From positions 62,001-126,000 of the forward strand of contig NZ_JARKMZ010000036.1 in assembly GCF_029360775.1 (NCBI RefSeq): 64,000 bases of DNA, in the 5' to 3' direction. Each line of letters starts with the position of its first letter. Within the stretch, counting starts at the first letter, position 1. Both the position numbers and the translations under genes were made by a program. The notes under the pieces are model-generated. The model was not told where the DNA came from. It saw nothing but the letters and a program-made list of their open reading frames with translations, and did not search any database. Shown here piece after piece: positions 53,117 to 62,169 of the stretch. Source of the DNA: Daejeonella sp. H1SJ63. GTDB taxonomy: Bacteria; Bacteroidota; Bacteroidia; Sphingobacteriales; Sphingobacteriaceae.

Positions 53117-53643
53117 TCAGTAAAGAGCTTGATAAGGCTATTCGTGATATAGCCAATTTCCCAAAGCAGGGCATTGTTTTCAAAGATATTACACCAATAC
53201 TTAAAGATTCTGCATTATGTACTGCGGTGATTGATGAATTTGTTCATCGCCTTGAAGGAGTACAGGTCGATGTGGTTGCCGGAATAGAAAGCAGAGGTTT
53301 TTTATTTGGTTTGATGCTGGCCAACCGCTTGCAGGTACCATTTGTACCCGTCCGTAAAAAAGGTAAACTGCCCTTTAAAACAGTTGAGGAGCCTTGTGAA
53401 TTGGAATACGGCTCAGCCATTCTTGAATTGCATGTGGATGCAATTAGTCGGGGGCAGAGGGTATTGGTACATGATGATCTGCTTGCAACCGGTGGTACCG
53501 TTGGTGCTGCTACACGATTGGTTCAGAAACTGGATGGCGTTATAGCCGGATATGCTTTTGTGGTCAGTCTCGATTTTTTAAATGCCAGTGAGAAACTTCG
53601 GAATGTTTCTGAAAATATTATTAGCCTGGTGTCTTACAAATAA
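53113..53643 (+). CDS. apt: Adenine phosphoribosyltransferase
   Basis: The 176-aa enzyme makes AMP from adenine and PRPP. The PRPP motif VLVHDDLLATGGTVGAA is intact, with the upstream FPKQGIVFKDITPIL and GIESRGFLFG segments typical of Apt. The length is normal. A weak hairpin (about 53652-53672, ATGAGA/TCTCAT) follows the gene. Confidence 0.95.
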   Translation: MISKELDKAIRDIANFPKQGIVFKDITPILKDSALCTAVIDEFVHRLEGVQVDVVAGIESRGFLFGLMLANRLQVPFVPVRKKGKLPFKTVEEPCELEYGSAILELHVDAISRGQRVLVHDDLLATGGTVGAATRLVQKLDGVIAGYAFVVSLDFLNASEKLRNVSENIISLVSYK

Positions 53644-53782
53644 TTGTTTCGGATGAGATTGGTCTCATTCCTCTTTAAAACAATTTATTGAACCGGGAAC
53701 CATGTTACCCTGTTGGTTTTTGGATGTTTTTAGTCTGAAGAAGCCTGTTTAATTGCTATTATTGTATAACTAACCAAATTTT

Positions 53783-54955
53783 ATGCAGGCAATTACAAAC
53801 CTCGGTCATGAAGGTATTAACTTCAGTTTGTCCGAAAATCAACAGATGATCATCGGCACGGTTCGCGATTTTGCAGAAAAGCATATTCGTCCGAATGTTA
53901 TGGAATGGGATGAGTCACAGACATTTCCAGTCGAAGTATTTAAGAAACTTGGAGATACGGGCTTGATGGGAGTCCTTGTTCCTGAAGAATATGGAGGCGC
54001 AGGTTTGGGATATTTCGAATATGTAAGTGTCATATCAGAGATCGCCAAAGTTTGTGGTTCAATTGGTTTATCCTTAGCAGCCCATAATTCATTATGTACA
54101 GGCCATATTCTGGCATTTGGGAGCGATGAACAGAAAAGACGCTGGCTTCCCAAACTGGCATCAGCAGAATGGATAGGAGCATGGGGATTAACCGAAGCAA
54201 ATACAGGGTCAGATGCATTAGGCATGAATACTACGGCGGTTTTGGAAGGGGATTATTATGTAGTTAACGGTTCCAAGAACTGGATCACTCATGGTAAATC
54301 AGGGAACATAGCCGTTGTGATGGTACGTACCGGTGAAAAAGGTGATTCAAAAGGTATTTCAGCGCTGGTTATCGAAAAAGGTACAACCGGATTTGCACAT
54401 GGCAAAAAGGAAAATAAACTGGGTATGAGAGCTTCTGAAACAACGGAGCTCATATTTGATAATTGCCTTGTACCTAAAGAAAATTTGCTGGGTAAAGAAG
54501 GGGAAGGCTTTAAGCAGGCAATGTACGTTTTGGATGGAGGAAGGATTTCGATAGCAGCATTGGCATTAGGCATGGCAAAAGGGGCGATGAATGCTGCCGT
54601 TAATTACTCAAAACAGCGTTATCAGTTTGGTCAGCCTATTTCTTCATTTCAGGGAATTTCATTTAAAATAGCTGATATGGCTACTGAAATTGAAGCTGCT
54701 GAGTTATTGATTATGCAGGCAGCAGATCTGAAGAACAGAGGAGCAGAAGTTACCAGAATTGCTGCGATGGCCAAATATTATGCTTCAGAGGTTTGCGTAA
54801 GAACAGCAACTGAAGCTGTTCAGATCTTTGGTGGTTACGGTTATACCAAGGATTTTCCGGTTGAAAAGTTTTACCGCGATTCAAAATTATGTACCATTGG
54901 TGAAGGTACCTCTGAAATACAGAAGATTGTTATCGCCAGGGAGGTGCTGAAATAA
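53783..54955 (+). CDS. Acyl-CoA dehydrogenase
   Basis: The 390-aa FAD enzyme has the signature GLTEANTGSDALG and the C-terminal QIFGGYGYTKDFPVEKFYRDSKLCTIGEGTSEIQ. The catalytic Glu is in FYRDSKLCTIGEGTSE, as in short/medium-chain enzymes (butyryl-CoA-dehydrogenase-like). It would oxidise an acyl-CoA and pass electrons to ETF. It stands alone, with no beta-oxidation genes nearby. The start ATG gives a normal N-terminus. Confidence 0.95.
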   Translation: MQAITNLGHEGINFSLSENQQMIIGTVRDFAEKHIRPNVMEWDESQTFPVEVFKKLGDTGLMGVLVPEEYGGAGLGYFEYVSVISEIAKVCGSIGLSLAAHNSLCTGHILAFGSDEQKRRWLPKLASAEWIGAWGLTEANTGSDALGMNTTAVLEGDYYVVNGSKNWITHGKSGNIAVVMVRTGEKGDSKGISALVIEKGTTGFAHGKKENKLGMRASETTELIFDNCLVPKENLLGKEGEGFKQAMYVLDGGRISIAALALGMAKGAMNAAVNYSKQRYQFGQPISSFQGISFKIADMATEIEAAELLIMQAADLKNRGAEVTRIAAMAKYYASEVCVRTATEAVQIFGGYGYTKDFPVEKFYRDSKLCTIGEGTSEIQKIVIAREVLK

Positions 54956-55300
54956 GAATGAGCGGGTTTGACTATGGGAATTAGTTTTTCTAAATTTAGA
55001 TGGGACCTTAAAATATCAGTTCGAATTCTAAAATTTTCATTGTAGAATCTATTGCTCAACTTTTAAGTTAAAATTCCTGATTATTCCTTTCAGGATTAGG
55101 TTCAGTAGAAAAATAATTGAGCTGGTCAAAGCTATTTTAAACTCAGATTCAGATCCGATAACAGGGCATCAGCCCAATCAGTTTTCTGAATTTTATACTT
55201 GCTTTAGGTGGTTCTTCTTTTAATTTTGGCTCTGCTTTAGGAATTATTAATATTTTTTGTAGCTTTGCAGTCCAAAACCGAAAGGGGGTATCTGTAAATT
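54956..55300. other. Intergenic region before rpsU
   Basis: This 345-bp stretch has no gene that I can support. It has a small TCCTGA/TCAGGA-type hairpin near 55080 and, at its right end, the rpsU promoter. No strong terminator for the acyl-CoA dehydrogenase was found. Confidence 0.5.
55260..55267 (+). promoter_or_regulatory. rpsU promoter -7 element
   Basis: TAGCTTTG fits TAnnTTTG and is followed by CAGTCC, the same string as behind the rpsT and tRNA -7 boxes. TTTA at about 55236 is the best -33 candidate. Confidence 0.65.
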
Positions 55301-55492
55301 ATGATCATTATTAACGTAAAAGACGGCGAATCATTAGATAAAGCATTAAAGCGCTTTAAAAAGAAATTCGAAAAAACCGGTGTTTTGAGAGAGCTTCGTA
55401 GCCGTCAGGCATTTGAGAAAAAATCAATTACCCGCCGTACAGAAATTAAGAAAGCTATTTACAAGCAAGGATTAAACATCGAATCTGTTTAA
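55301..55492 (+). CDS. rpsU: 30S ribosomal protein S21
   Basis: The 63-aa basic protein matches S21 (IINVKDGESLDKALKRFKKKFEKTG and the Arg/Lys-rich helix). It is involved in 16S rRNA 3'-end interactions during initiation. In Bacteroidota S21 is linked to the occluded anti-Shine-Dalgarno of 16S rRNA; an autogenous role is possible, and the region just upstream (GAAAGGGGGTATC) holds an unusually strong purine tract for this phylum. Confidence 0.97.
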   Translation: MIIINVKDGESLDKALKRFKKKFEKTGVLRELRSRQAFEKKSITRRTEIKKAIYKQGLNIESV

Positions 55493-55568
55493 TTTTTCTT
55501 TTTTTATAAAGCATTAAAGTCTGAAACTATTTGTATATTCAATTCATTGGATGTGCAAATAGTTTTCG

Positions 55569-56450
55569 ATGTTTATAGAGCGCTTTATACGATACCTGCA
55601 GTTTGAAAAACGGTTATCCCCGAATACCGTAACTGCTTACCGAAAAGACCTCGAACAATTTTTCGTGTTCCTTCAGACAAGTGATGCCGATATACAAAAT
55701 GTAGAACATCAGCATGTTAGAGCCTGGATGGTTGAATTGATGGACCAGGGCATTGAGTCCAAAACGATTAATAGAAAAATATCCTGTCTGAGATCCTTTT
55801 ATAAATTCCTTCAAAGGGAAGAGCTGATTCAATTCAATCCGATGATTCAGGTTAAGGGTCCTAAAATTCCCAGACGTTTACCCGTGATTATAACAGAGCA
55901 AAAGATGGACAGTCTTCTGGATGGAGTTCATGTTTTTACTGAAGATTTTTCAGGGTATCGTGACCGGCTGATTATTGAACTTTTATATGGAACCGGTATA
56001 AGACTTTCAGAACTGTTGAATTTGAAAGAGGAAGATTTTAACAGATACGAACAATATATTAAGGTTTTAGGGAAGAGGAATAAGCAAAGAATTATTCCTG
56101 TAAACAGTTCGCTGGCGACATTGATTGAAAATTATATTAATCTGAAACAAAATCAGGGGTTTGATATTAAATCTTCCGGTTTGATCGTTACCAATGATGG
56201 CAGGGATGTATATCCCAGGTTTATTTATAGAAAAGTGAAGCTGATTTTATCTGTAGTATCAACGCATAAGAAGCGTAGTCCGCATATTCTCAGGCACAGT
56301 TTTGCAACCTCTCTCTTAAACCGTGGAGCCGATCTGAATGCAATTAAGGAGTTACTTGGGCATTCCAGTCTGGCAGCTACTCAGGTATACACACATAACT
56401 CAGTTGAAAAATTAAAGTTAATTTACAAGCAGGCTCATCCTAAAGCCTGA
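55569..56450 (+). CDS. xerC: Xer-type tyrosine recombinase
   Basis: The 293-aa protein has a SAM-like N-terminal domain (FIRYLQFEKRLSPNTVTAYRKDLEQFF) and a catalytic domain with Arg in GTGIRLSELLNL, HILRHSFATSLL and Tyr in TQVYTHN. Its housekeeping context (between rpsU and hpf) and length fit the chromosome-dimer resolution recombinase XerC, as opposed to the island recombinases. XerC versus XerD cannot be told from this sequence alone. Confidence 0.88.
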   Translation: MFIERFIRYLQFEKRLSPNTVTAYRKDLEQFFVFLQTSDADIQNVEHQHVRAWMVELMDQGIESKTINRKISCLRSFYKFLQREELIQFNPMIQVKGPKIPRRLPVIITEQKMDSLLDGVHVFTEDFSGYRDRLIIELLYGTGIRLSELLNLKEEDFNRYEQYIKVLGKRNKQRIIPVNSSLATLIENYINLKQNQGFDIKSSGLIVTNDGRDVYPRFIYRKVKLILSVVSTHKKRSPHILRHSFATSLLNRGADLNAIKELLGHSSLAATQVYTHNSVEKLKLIYKQAHPKA

Positions 56451-56547
56451 TTTTTAAAGCGCATGAATTTGACAATATTACTACCAAAATAAGCTGCTTT
56501 AAGCGGCAGGATTATATTAATTTTATATTTATACAAAAGGAGGAAAT

Positions 56548-56880
56548 ATGAAAATCAGAGTGCAATCGATCCATTTTACAGCAGACATTAAGTTGCTGGA
56601 TTTTATACAGAAGAAGGCAGATAAGCTCGATCAGTTTTATGATCAGATCATAGGTGGGGATGTTTATCTGAGGTTAGATAATTCGGAAGACGAGGCAAAT
56701 AAGATTACTGAGATCAAAATAATGATCCCCGGCAATGATTTATTTGCAAAAGAGCAATGTAAATCATTTGAAGAAGCAACGGATAAAGCTATCGAATCAC
56801 TCAGGCGTCAGATCGACAAACATAAGGAAAAGCAGCGCTCTCATATAAGTAATCATAAATCGGAGATCACAGCGCAATAA
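56548..56880 (+). CDS. hpf: Ribosome hibernation promoting factor (short HPF/RaiA)
   Basis: The 110-aa protein has the pattern of the HPF/YfiA fold (MKIRVQSIHFTADIKLLDFIQKKADKLDQFYDQII, then EEATDKAIESLRRQIDKHKEK). It is the short form without the C-terminal dimerisation domain. It binds ribosomes in stationary phase. A good AGGAGG ribosome binding site precedes the ATG (AAAAGGAGGAAAT), rare in Bacteroidota. Confidence 0.92.
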   Translation: MKIRVQSIHFTADIKLLDFIQKKADKLDQFYDQIIGGDVYLRLDNSEDEANKITEIKIMIPGNDLFAKEQCKSFEEATDKAIESLRRQIDKHKEKQRSHISNHKSEITAQ

Positions 56881-56926
56881 TTTTTATTTTTTTTTAATTT
56901 GTAAAACCCTGTGAATTAAGGGCTTT

Positions 56927-56959
56927 TTCGGCAGTCAAAAAGACTGCCGAATTTTTTTT
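56927..56959 (+). terminator. Intrinsic terminator of hpf
   Basis: TTCGGCAGTC and GACTGCCGAA form a perfect 10-bp stem with an A5 loop, followed by a run of eight T. Confidence 0.93.
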
Positions 56960-56967
56960 CTAAAAAA

Positions 56968-56998
56968 TTTTGACCGACTTATAATTTTCGTAGATTTG
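56968..56998 (+). promoter_or_regulatory. Promoter of the tRNA-tuf operon
   Basis: TTTTG (56968-56972) and TAGATTTG (56991-56998) are 18 bp apart and match the Bacteroidota -33/-7 pattern. The box is followed by CAGTCC, as at rpsT and rpsU. Confidence 0.75.
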
Positions 56999-57090
56999 CA
57001 GTCCATTTCAGAGGGGGTTGTTCGTCAGGAATAACAAACACTAAATGGGAAGGTTCTTTTAAATTTAAAGAATAAAGGTTTATACATTTC

Positions 57091-57163
<73 letters not shown>

Positions 57164-57173
57164 CGGAAATGTT

Positions 57174-57254
57174 GGGGGGGTTCCAGAGCGGTCAAATGGG
57201 ACGGACTGTAAATCCGTTACTTCGGTTTCGAAGGTTCGAATCCTTCCCCCCCCA
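57174..57254 (+). tRNA. tRNA-Tyr (anticodon GTA)
   Basis: An 81-nt class II tRNA. The acceptor stem is seven G against seven C, the anticodon loop CTGTAAA gives GTA, and there is a long variable arm (TACTTCGGTT region). Discriminator A. Confidence 0.95.
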
Positions 57255-57255
57255 C

Positions 57256-57325
57256 AACCAATTACGAATTGGTTAATTAAGAATTACGAATGCACGACTA
57301 ATTCTTAATTCTTAATTTGTAATTA
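57256..57325. repeat. Heptad intergenic repeat locus F inside the tRNA cluster
   Basis: AACCAATT-ACG-AATTGGTT is a perfect 8-bp hairpin (57256-57274). It runs into heptamers TTAAGAA and TTACGAA (57277-57290) whose sequence is complementary to CTAATTC/TTAATTC units (57298-57311). AATTAAGAATTACGAAT (57275-57291) pairs with 57301-57317 at 16 of 17 positions. The block lies between tRNA-Tyr and tRNA-Gly in one transcript. Confidence 0.85.
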
Positions 57326-57330
57326 AAAAT

Positions 57331-57403
57331 GCGGAAGTAGCTCAGTTGGTAGAGCGATAGCCTTCCAAGCTATAGGTCGCGAGTTCGAACCTCGTCTTCC
57401 GCT
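57331..57403 (+). tRNA. tRNA-Gly (anticodon TCC)
   Basis: A 73-nt cloverleaf. The acceptor GCGGAAG pairs with CTTCCGC, discriminator T. The anticodon stem ATAGC/GCTAT encloses CTTCCAA, anticodon TCC. Confidence 0.96.
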
Positions 57404-57480
57404 CAAAGGTTAATTTGTCGACAATTGGTTCATTGTTTTAAAAATGGACTTTGGCAGATGCCCGAGAGCAAATTTAAAAA

Positions 57481-57552
<72 letters not shown>

Positions 57553-57613
57553 CAGAATTGTATTTTAGAATAAAACAATAATAAAATTAACCTATTAATT
57601 AGTATAAAACAAA

Positions 57614-58801
57614 ATGGCAAAAGAAAAATTTGACCGCAGTAAACCGCATTTAAATATCGGTACAATCGGTCACGTTGACCACGGTAAAACTACGCTTACA
57701 GCGGCTATCACTAAAGTATTAGCTGATGCAGGCCTTTCTGAAGCACGTTCATTTGATTCAATTGACTCTGCTCCGGAAGAAAAAGAAAGAGGTATCACCA
57801 TCAATACTGCACACGTGGAGTATTCAACGGCTAACCGTCACTATGCTCACGTTGACTGTCCTGGTCACGCTGACTATGTGAAGAACATGGTTACTGGTGC
57901 TGCTCAAATGGATGGTGCTATCATCGTAGTTGCTGCTACTGATGGTCCGATGCCACAAACCCGTGAACACATCCTTCTTGCCCGTCAGGTAGGTGTACCT
58001 TCATTGGTTGTTTTCATGAATAAAGTTGACATGGTTGACGATCCTGAATTACTTGAACTGGTAGAGATGGAAATCCGTGAACTATTAAGTTTCTACGAAT
58101 TCCCTGGTGATGAGATTCCTGTTATTCAGGGTTCTGCATTAGGTGGATTAAATGGTGATCCTAAATGGGTAGGTAAAATTATGGAGCTAATGGAAGCTGT
58201 AGATAGCTACATTCCAATTCCTCCGCGTTTGACTGACCTTCCTTTCCTGATGCCAGTTGAAGACGTATTCTCGATCACTGGTCGTGGTACTGTAGCAACA
58301 GGACGTATCGAAAGAGGAGTAATCAACTCAGGAGAGCAGGTTGATATCTTAGGTATGGGTGCTGAAAACTTAAAATCAGTTGTTACTGGTGTTGAGATGT
58401 TCCGTAAGATATTAGACAGAGGTGAAGCTGGTGATAACGTAGGTTTATTGTTACGTGGTATTGAGAAAACTGATATCCGTCGTGGTATGGTTATCTGTAA
58501 GCCAGGTTCTGTAACTCCTCACACTGACTTTAAAGCTGAGATCTACGTATTGTCAAAAGCTGAAGGTGGACGTCACACTCCATTCTTTAACAAATATCGT
58601 CCACAGTTCTACTTCCGTACAACAGACGTTACCGGTGAGATTACTCTTGCTGAAGGAGTAGAAATGGTTATGCCTGGTGATAACGTTACAATCAGTGTAA
58701 AACTGATCAACGCAATCGCAATGGAAAAAGGTCTTCGTTTCGCTATCCGTGAAGGTGGTAGAACCGTAGGTGCCGGACAGGTAACTGAAATTGTAAAATA
58801 A
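57614..58801 (+). CDS. tuf: Elongation factor Tu
   Basis: The 395-aa GTPase that brings aminoacyl-tRNA to the ribosome. G1 is GHVDHGKT, G3 is DCPGHADY and G4 is NKVD; the rest follows the EF-Tu pattern to [10 protein letters not shown]. It follows four tRNA genes and precedes tRNA-Trp, secE and nusG, the conserved bacterial tRNA-tuf-secE order. Codon use is strongly biased, as expected for a highly expressed gene. Confidence 0.98.
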   Translation: MAKEKFDRSKPHLNIGTIGHVDHGKTTLTAAITKVLADAGLSEARSFDSIDSAPEEKERGITINTAHVEYSTANRHYAHVDCPGHADYVKNMVTGAAQMDGAIIVVAATDGPMPQTREHILLARQVGVPSLVVFMNKVDMVDDPELLELVEMEIRELLSFYEFPGDEIPVIQGSALGGLNGDPKWVGKIMELMEAVDSYIPIPPRLTDLPFLMPVEDVFSITGRGTVATGRIERGVINSGEQVDILGMGAENLKSVVTGVEMFRKILDRGEAGDNVGLLLRGIEKTDIRRGMVICKPGSVTPHTDFKAEIYVLSKAEGGRHTPFFNKYRPQFYFRTTDVTGEITLAEGVEMVMPGDNVTISVKLINAIAMEKGLRFAIREGGRTVGAGQVTEIVK

Positions 58802-58828
58802 GCAATTTCTTATAAAGGTTAATTGGAT

Positions 58829-58860
58829 AACATAAGTCCCTTTGTGGACTTATGTTTTCT
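58829..58860 (+). terminator. Intrinsic terminator after tuf
   Basis: AACATAAGTCC pairs with GGACTTATGTT (11 bp perfect, loop CTTTGT), ending in TTTTCTT. It separates the tRNA-tuf unit from tRNA-Trp-secE-nusG. Confidence 0.88.
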
Positions 58861-58910
58861 TATAATACACGGGCTTAGTTTACAAGATCAGTAAACAGAG
58901 TTTTTAATAA

Positions 58911-58981
58911 ACGGGAATAGTTCAATGGTAGAATAGAGGTCTCCAAAACCTTTGATCAGGGTTCGAATCCTTGTTCCCGTG
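58911..58981 (+). tRNA. tRNA-Trp (anticodon CCA)
   Basis: A 71-nt cloverleaf. The acceptor ACGGGAA pairs with TTCCCGT, discriminator G. The anticodon loop CTCCAAA gives CCA. The gene stands between tuf and secE, as in many bacteria. Confidence 0.96.
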
Positions 58982-58998
58982 CTTACGCAGAATTGAAA

Positions 58999-59193
58999 AT
59001 GGCTAACGTAGTAGAGTTTTTAAAAGAATCATATACAGAAATGACCCAGAAGGTTACTTGGCCTACCTGGACTGAATTGCAAAATTCTGCTGTATTGGTA
59101 TTGGTTGCATCCATTATTATCTCTCTGGTGATTTTGGCCATGGATGAGTCAGCTGGTAATGCATTAAAGATGTTTTATAAATCTCTGGCATAA
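58999..59193 (+). CDS. secE: Preprotein translocase subunit SecE
   Basis: A 64-aa single-helix protein (MANVVEFLKESYTEMTQKVTWPTWTELQNS, helix about residues 28-48). The ATG at 58999 is preferred to an upstream TTG at 58993. The conserved motif VTWPTW is present. It belongs to SecYEG at the inner membrane and is followed by nusG after 10 bases. Confidence 0.95.
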   Translation: MANVVEFLKESYTEMTQKVTWPTWTELQNSAVLVLVASIIISLVILAMDESAGNALKMFYKSLA

Positions 59194-59203
59194 TTAAAGC
59201 ACT

Positions 59204-59746
59204 ATGAGCGATCAATTGAAATGGTATGTGGTAAGGGCTGTTAGCGGCAAAGAGAAAAAAGTAAAGCAGTATTTAGAAGCAGAAATTAATCGTTTAGGTA
59301 TATCTCATCTTTTACCTCAGGTTCTGATCCCAATGGAAAAGTACTATCAGATGAAAGATGGAAAGAAGATCGCTAAAGAGCGTAACTACTATCCTGGATA
59401 TGTACTTATCGAAGCTGCTCTGGATGGCGAGCTTGAACATGTAATTAAAGGTATCAATAGCGTTATAGGTTTCCTTGGGGATAAAAGCGGTAACGCTGTT
59501 CCAATGAGGGCTGCTGAAGTTAACCGTATTTTAGGTAAGGTTGATGAAATGGCTGAACAGGGTGAATCAATGAATGTACCTTATTACGTTGGCGAGAATG
59601 TAAAAGTGATGGATGGGCCGTTCAACGGGTTTACCGGAGTTATTGAAGAGGTAAACGAAGAGAAAAAGAAACTTAAGGTTATGGTTAAGATTTTCGGAAG
59701 AAGAACACCACTTGAGTTGAATTATATGCAGGTTGAGAAAGAATAG
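59204..59746 (+). CDS. nusG: Transcription antitermination factor NusG
   Basis: The 180-aa protein has the NGN domain ([21 protein letters not shown], then [10 protein letters not shown]) and a C-terminal KOW domain ([21 protein letters not shown]). It binds RNA polymerase and couples transcription with ribosomes. The stop codon lies at the start of a heptad repeat locus. Confidence 0.97.
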   Translation: MSDQLKWYVVRAVSGKEKKVKQYLEAEINRLGISHLLPQVLIPMEKYYQMKDGKKIAKERNYYPGYVLIEAALDGELEHVIKGINSVIGFLGDKSGNAVPMRAAEVNRILGKVDEMAEQGESMNVPYYVGENVKVMDGPFNGFTGVIEEVNEEKKKLKVMVKIFGRRTPLELNYMQVEKE

Positions 59747-59828
59747 TACTAAGTACTGAGATAGAAGGACGTATAAAATATTATCGGTGGGTGGGTATCT
59801 AGGTACTTTGTACTAAATACTCAATACT
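59743..59828. repeat. Heptad intergenic repeat locus G
   Basis: TAGTACT, AAGTACT and GAGATAG are consecutive 7-bp words at 59743-59763, overlapping the nusG stop codon. GGTACTT, TGTACTA, AATACTC and AATACTG follow at 59801-59828. TAGTACTAAGTAC (59743-59755) is complementary to GTACTTTGTACTA (59802-59814) at 12 of 13 positions. It lies between nusG and rplK. Confidence 0.75.
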
Positions 59829-59893
59829 GCCAAAGGTCTTAAATGTTACATAGCTTCCACTACGAACATTGAGTTAAAAACAAATCAATTAAA

Positions 59894-60337
59894 ATGGCAA
59901 AAGAAGTCGGTGCTTTAATTAAATTACAGATCAAGGGCGGCGCTGCTAATCCATCACCACCGGTTGGTCCCGCATTGGGAGCAAAAGGTGTGAATATCAT
60001 GGAGTTTTGCAAGCAATTCAATGCACGTACCCAAGATAAGCCAGGTAAAGTTTTACCGGTTGTAATCACTGTTTATGTCGACAAGTCATTTGATTTTATC
60101 ATTAAAACTCCACCTGTAGCAATCCAGTTACTGGAAGCAACAGGTTTAAAGAGTGGTTCAGCAGAGCCTAACCGTAAGAAAGTTTCCAGTGTTAGCTGGG
60201 AGCAGGTTGAGGGGATTGCAAAAGATAAGATGAGCGACTTGAACGCATTTACTGTCGAGTCAGCCATGAGAATGGTTGCTGGTACAGCACGCAGTATGGG
60301 AATTACCGTTAGCGGTGATGCACCCTGGAACAATTAA
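59894..60337 (+). CDS. rplK: 50S ribosomal protein L11
   Basis: The 147-aa protein has the L11 signature: [31 protein letters not shown] at the N-terminus and the RNA-binding C-terminal domain ([26 protein letters not shown]). It binds 23S rRNA at the GTPase-associated centre. Confidence 0.98.
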   Translation: MAKEVGALIKLQIKGGAANPSPPVGPALGAKGVNIMEFCKQFNARTQDKPGKVLPVVITVYVDKSFDFIIKTPPVAIQLLEATGLKSGSAEPNRKKVSSVSWEQVEGIAKDKMSDLNAFTVESAMRMVAGTARSMGITVSGDAPWNN

Positions 60338-60359
60338 TTATACAAAATCAGTTTAAGAA

Positions 60360-61058
60360 GTGGCTAGATTAACAAAAAATCAAAAACAGGCACATTCCAA
60401 AATTGAGGCTGGAAAAGCTTATTCATTAACCCAGGCTTCGGCATTGGTTAAAGATATAACTACTACAAAATTTGATGCATCCGTTGATCTGGATATCCGC
60501 TTAGGCGTTGATCCACGTAAGGCGAATCAAATGGTACGTGGTATTGCTACTCTTCCTCATGGTACAGGTAAGACTGTCCGCGTTTTGGTTCTTTGTACTC
60601 CTGATAAGGAAGCAGAGGCTAAAGCAGCAGGTGCAGATTACGTGGGTTTGGATGAATATATTGCCAAAATAGAAGGTGGATGGACTGACGTTGATATCAT
60701 TATTACTATGCCTAGTGTTATGGCTAAAGTAGGTAAACTCGGACGTGTTTTAGGTCCGCGTAACCTGATGCCTAACCCTAAGTCAGGAACTGTTACCCCT
60801 GATGTGGGTAAAGCAGTAACTGATGTTAAAGGTGGTAAGATCGATTTCAAAGTTGACAAAACAGGAATCATTCACACTTCGATCGGAAAAGTATCATTTG
60901 ATGCTGAGAAAATTTATGAAAATGCGTTGGAAGTAATTCAAACCATTTCTAAATTAAAGCCATCGGCTGCAAAGGGAACTTATTTTAAGAGCATTCACAT
61001 GTCTTCTACAATGAGTCCTGGAATCGAAATTGAAACTAAATCAGTAGCGGGAATCTAA
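60360..61058 (+). CDS. rplA: 50S ribosomal protein L1
   Basis: The 232-aa protein starts at a GTG (60360), giving the standard [12 protein letters not shown]-terminus. L1 family features such as [24 protein letters not shown] and [19 protein letters not shown] are present. It binds the L1 stalk of 23S rRNA and often represses its own operon. Confidence 0.98.
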   Translation: MARLTKNQKQAHSKIEAGKAYSLTQASALVKDITTTKFDASVDLDIRLGVDPRKANQMVRGIATLPHGTGKTVRVLVLCTPDKEAEAKAAGADYVGLDEYIAKIEGGWTDVDIIITMPSVMAKVGKLGRVLGPRNLMPNPKSGTVTPDVGKAVTDVKGGKIDFKVDKTGIIHTSIGKVSFDAEKIYENALEVIQTISKLKPSAAKGTYFKSIHMSSTMSPGIEIETKSVAGI

Positions 61059-61060
61059 TC

Positions 61061-61579
61061 ATGAGAAAAGAAGAAAAACACGAAGTTGTTCTTGCTTTAA
61101 CAGAAACGATTGCTGAGTATGGTAATTTCTACATTGCCGACACTGCAAACCTGTCTGTAGCAAAAGTAAATGATATTCGCCGCAAATGTTTCGAGAACGG
61201 TATCAAAATGCAGGTCGCTAAGAATAAGCTGATCAGAAAAGCTATGGAAGCTTCTGAAGGTGATTTCAGCGAAATGTTTGATGTACTGAAAGGATCATCA
61301 TCAATTTTATTCTCAAAAACAGCTAATGCTCCTGCAAAGCTGATTAAACAATTGAGAAAATCAGGTGATAAACCAGTACTGAAAGCTGCATATATCGATT
61401 CAGCAGTATTTATTGGCGACAATCAACTGGATGCCCTGGTGAACCTTAAATCTAAGGAAGAATTGGTGGCAGACATCATTGCATTGCTTCAATCTCCTGC
61501 CAAAAATGTTATCTCTGGCTTACAGTCAGGTGGTAATAAGCTTGCAGGAATTGTTAAAACTTTACAAGAAAGAGGTTAA
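61061..61579 (+). CDS. rplJ: 50S ribosomal protein L10
   Basis: The 172-aa protein begins MRKEEKHEVVLALTETIAE and has the L10 fold with the C-terminal helix that carries L7/L12 dimers. It starts two bases after the rplA stop. In other bacteria L10-L12 binding to the leader regulates this operon; no separate leader is visible here. Confidence 0.97.
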   Translation: MRKEEKHEVVLALTETIAEYGNFYIADTANLSVAKVNDIRRKCFENGIKMQVAKNKLIRKAMEASEGDFSEMFDVLKGSSSILFSKTANAPAKLIKQLRKSGDKPVLKAAYIDSAVFIGDNQLDALVNLKSKEELVADIIALLQSPAKNVISGLQSGGNKLAGIVKTLQERG

Positions 61580-61637
61580 CGAACACCTTAAAGTTCGATT
61601 AAATTTATTAAGTACAGAATTTTAAAATTAAAATAAA

Positions 61638-62018
61638 ATGGCAGATTTAAAATCGTTTGCTGAGCAATTAGTAAACTTAACAGTAAAAGAAGTAAACGAA
61701 TTAGCTCAAATCTTAAAAGATGAGTATGGTATCGAGCCTGCTGCAGCAGCAGTGGCAGTAGCAGCAGTAGCTGGCGGTGGTGATGCACCTGCAGCAGCAG
61801 CTGAGCAAACCTCTTTTGATGTTATATTAAAAGACGCTGGTGGTTCTAAATTAGGAGTTGTAAAACTTGTTAAAGATCTTACCGGTTTAGGTTTGAAAGA
61901 AGCTAAAGATTTAGTTGACGGAGCACCAAAAGAAGTTAAAACTGGTGTTGATAAAGCTGAAGCAGAAGCTCTTAAGAAGCAATTAGAAGAAGCTGGAGCT
62001 ACTGTTGAGATTAAGTAA
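61638..62018 (+). CDS. rplL: 50S ribosomal protein L7/L12
   Basis: The 126-aa protein has an N-terminal dimerisation part, an Ala-rich hinge (about residues 35-55, ending [12 protein letters not shown]) and the C-terminal factor-binding domain ([25 protein letters not shown]). It recruits translation factors to the stalk. A stem-loop follows before rpoB. Confidence 0.98.
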   Translation: MADLKSFAEQLVNLTVKEVNELAQILKDEYGIEPAAAAVAVAAVAGGGDAPAAAAEQTSFDVILKDAGGSKLGVVKLVKDLTGLGLKEAKDLVDGAPKEVKTGVDKAEAEALKKQLEEAGATVEIK

Positions 62019-62042
62019 TTCTTAACTCATAAATTATGGTCT

Positions 62043-62068
62043 TAGACTCCGATTTTCATCGGGGTCTA
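62043..62068 (+). terminator. Hairpin between rplL and rpoB, probable attenuator
   Basis: TAGACTCCGAT pairs with ATCGGGGTCTA (11 bp, one G-T pair) around a TTTC loop. The T-run is weak, fitting partial termination that keeps rpoB below ribosomal protein output. Confidence 0.7.
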
Positions 62069-62169
62069 TTGCCATTTGTATTATACCCATTTAATGTTTG
62101 ATCTACATTTTCGCTTCGGCGAATCAACAGATCGCAGCAGTTTATTTACTAAACTAAATTCGCAATCCC

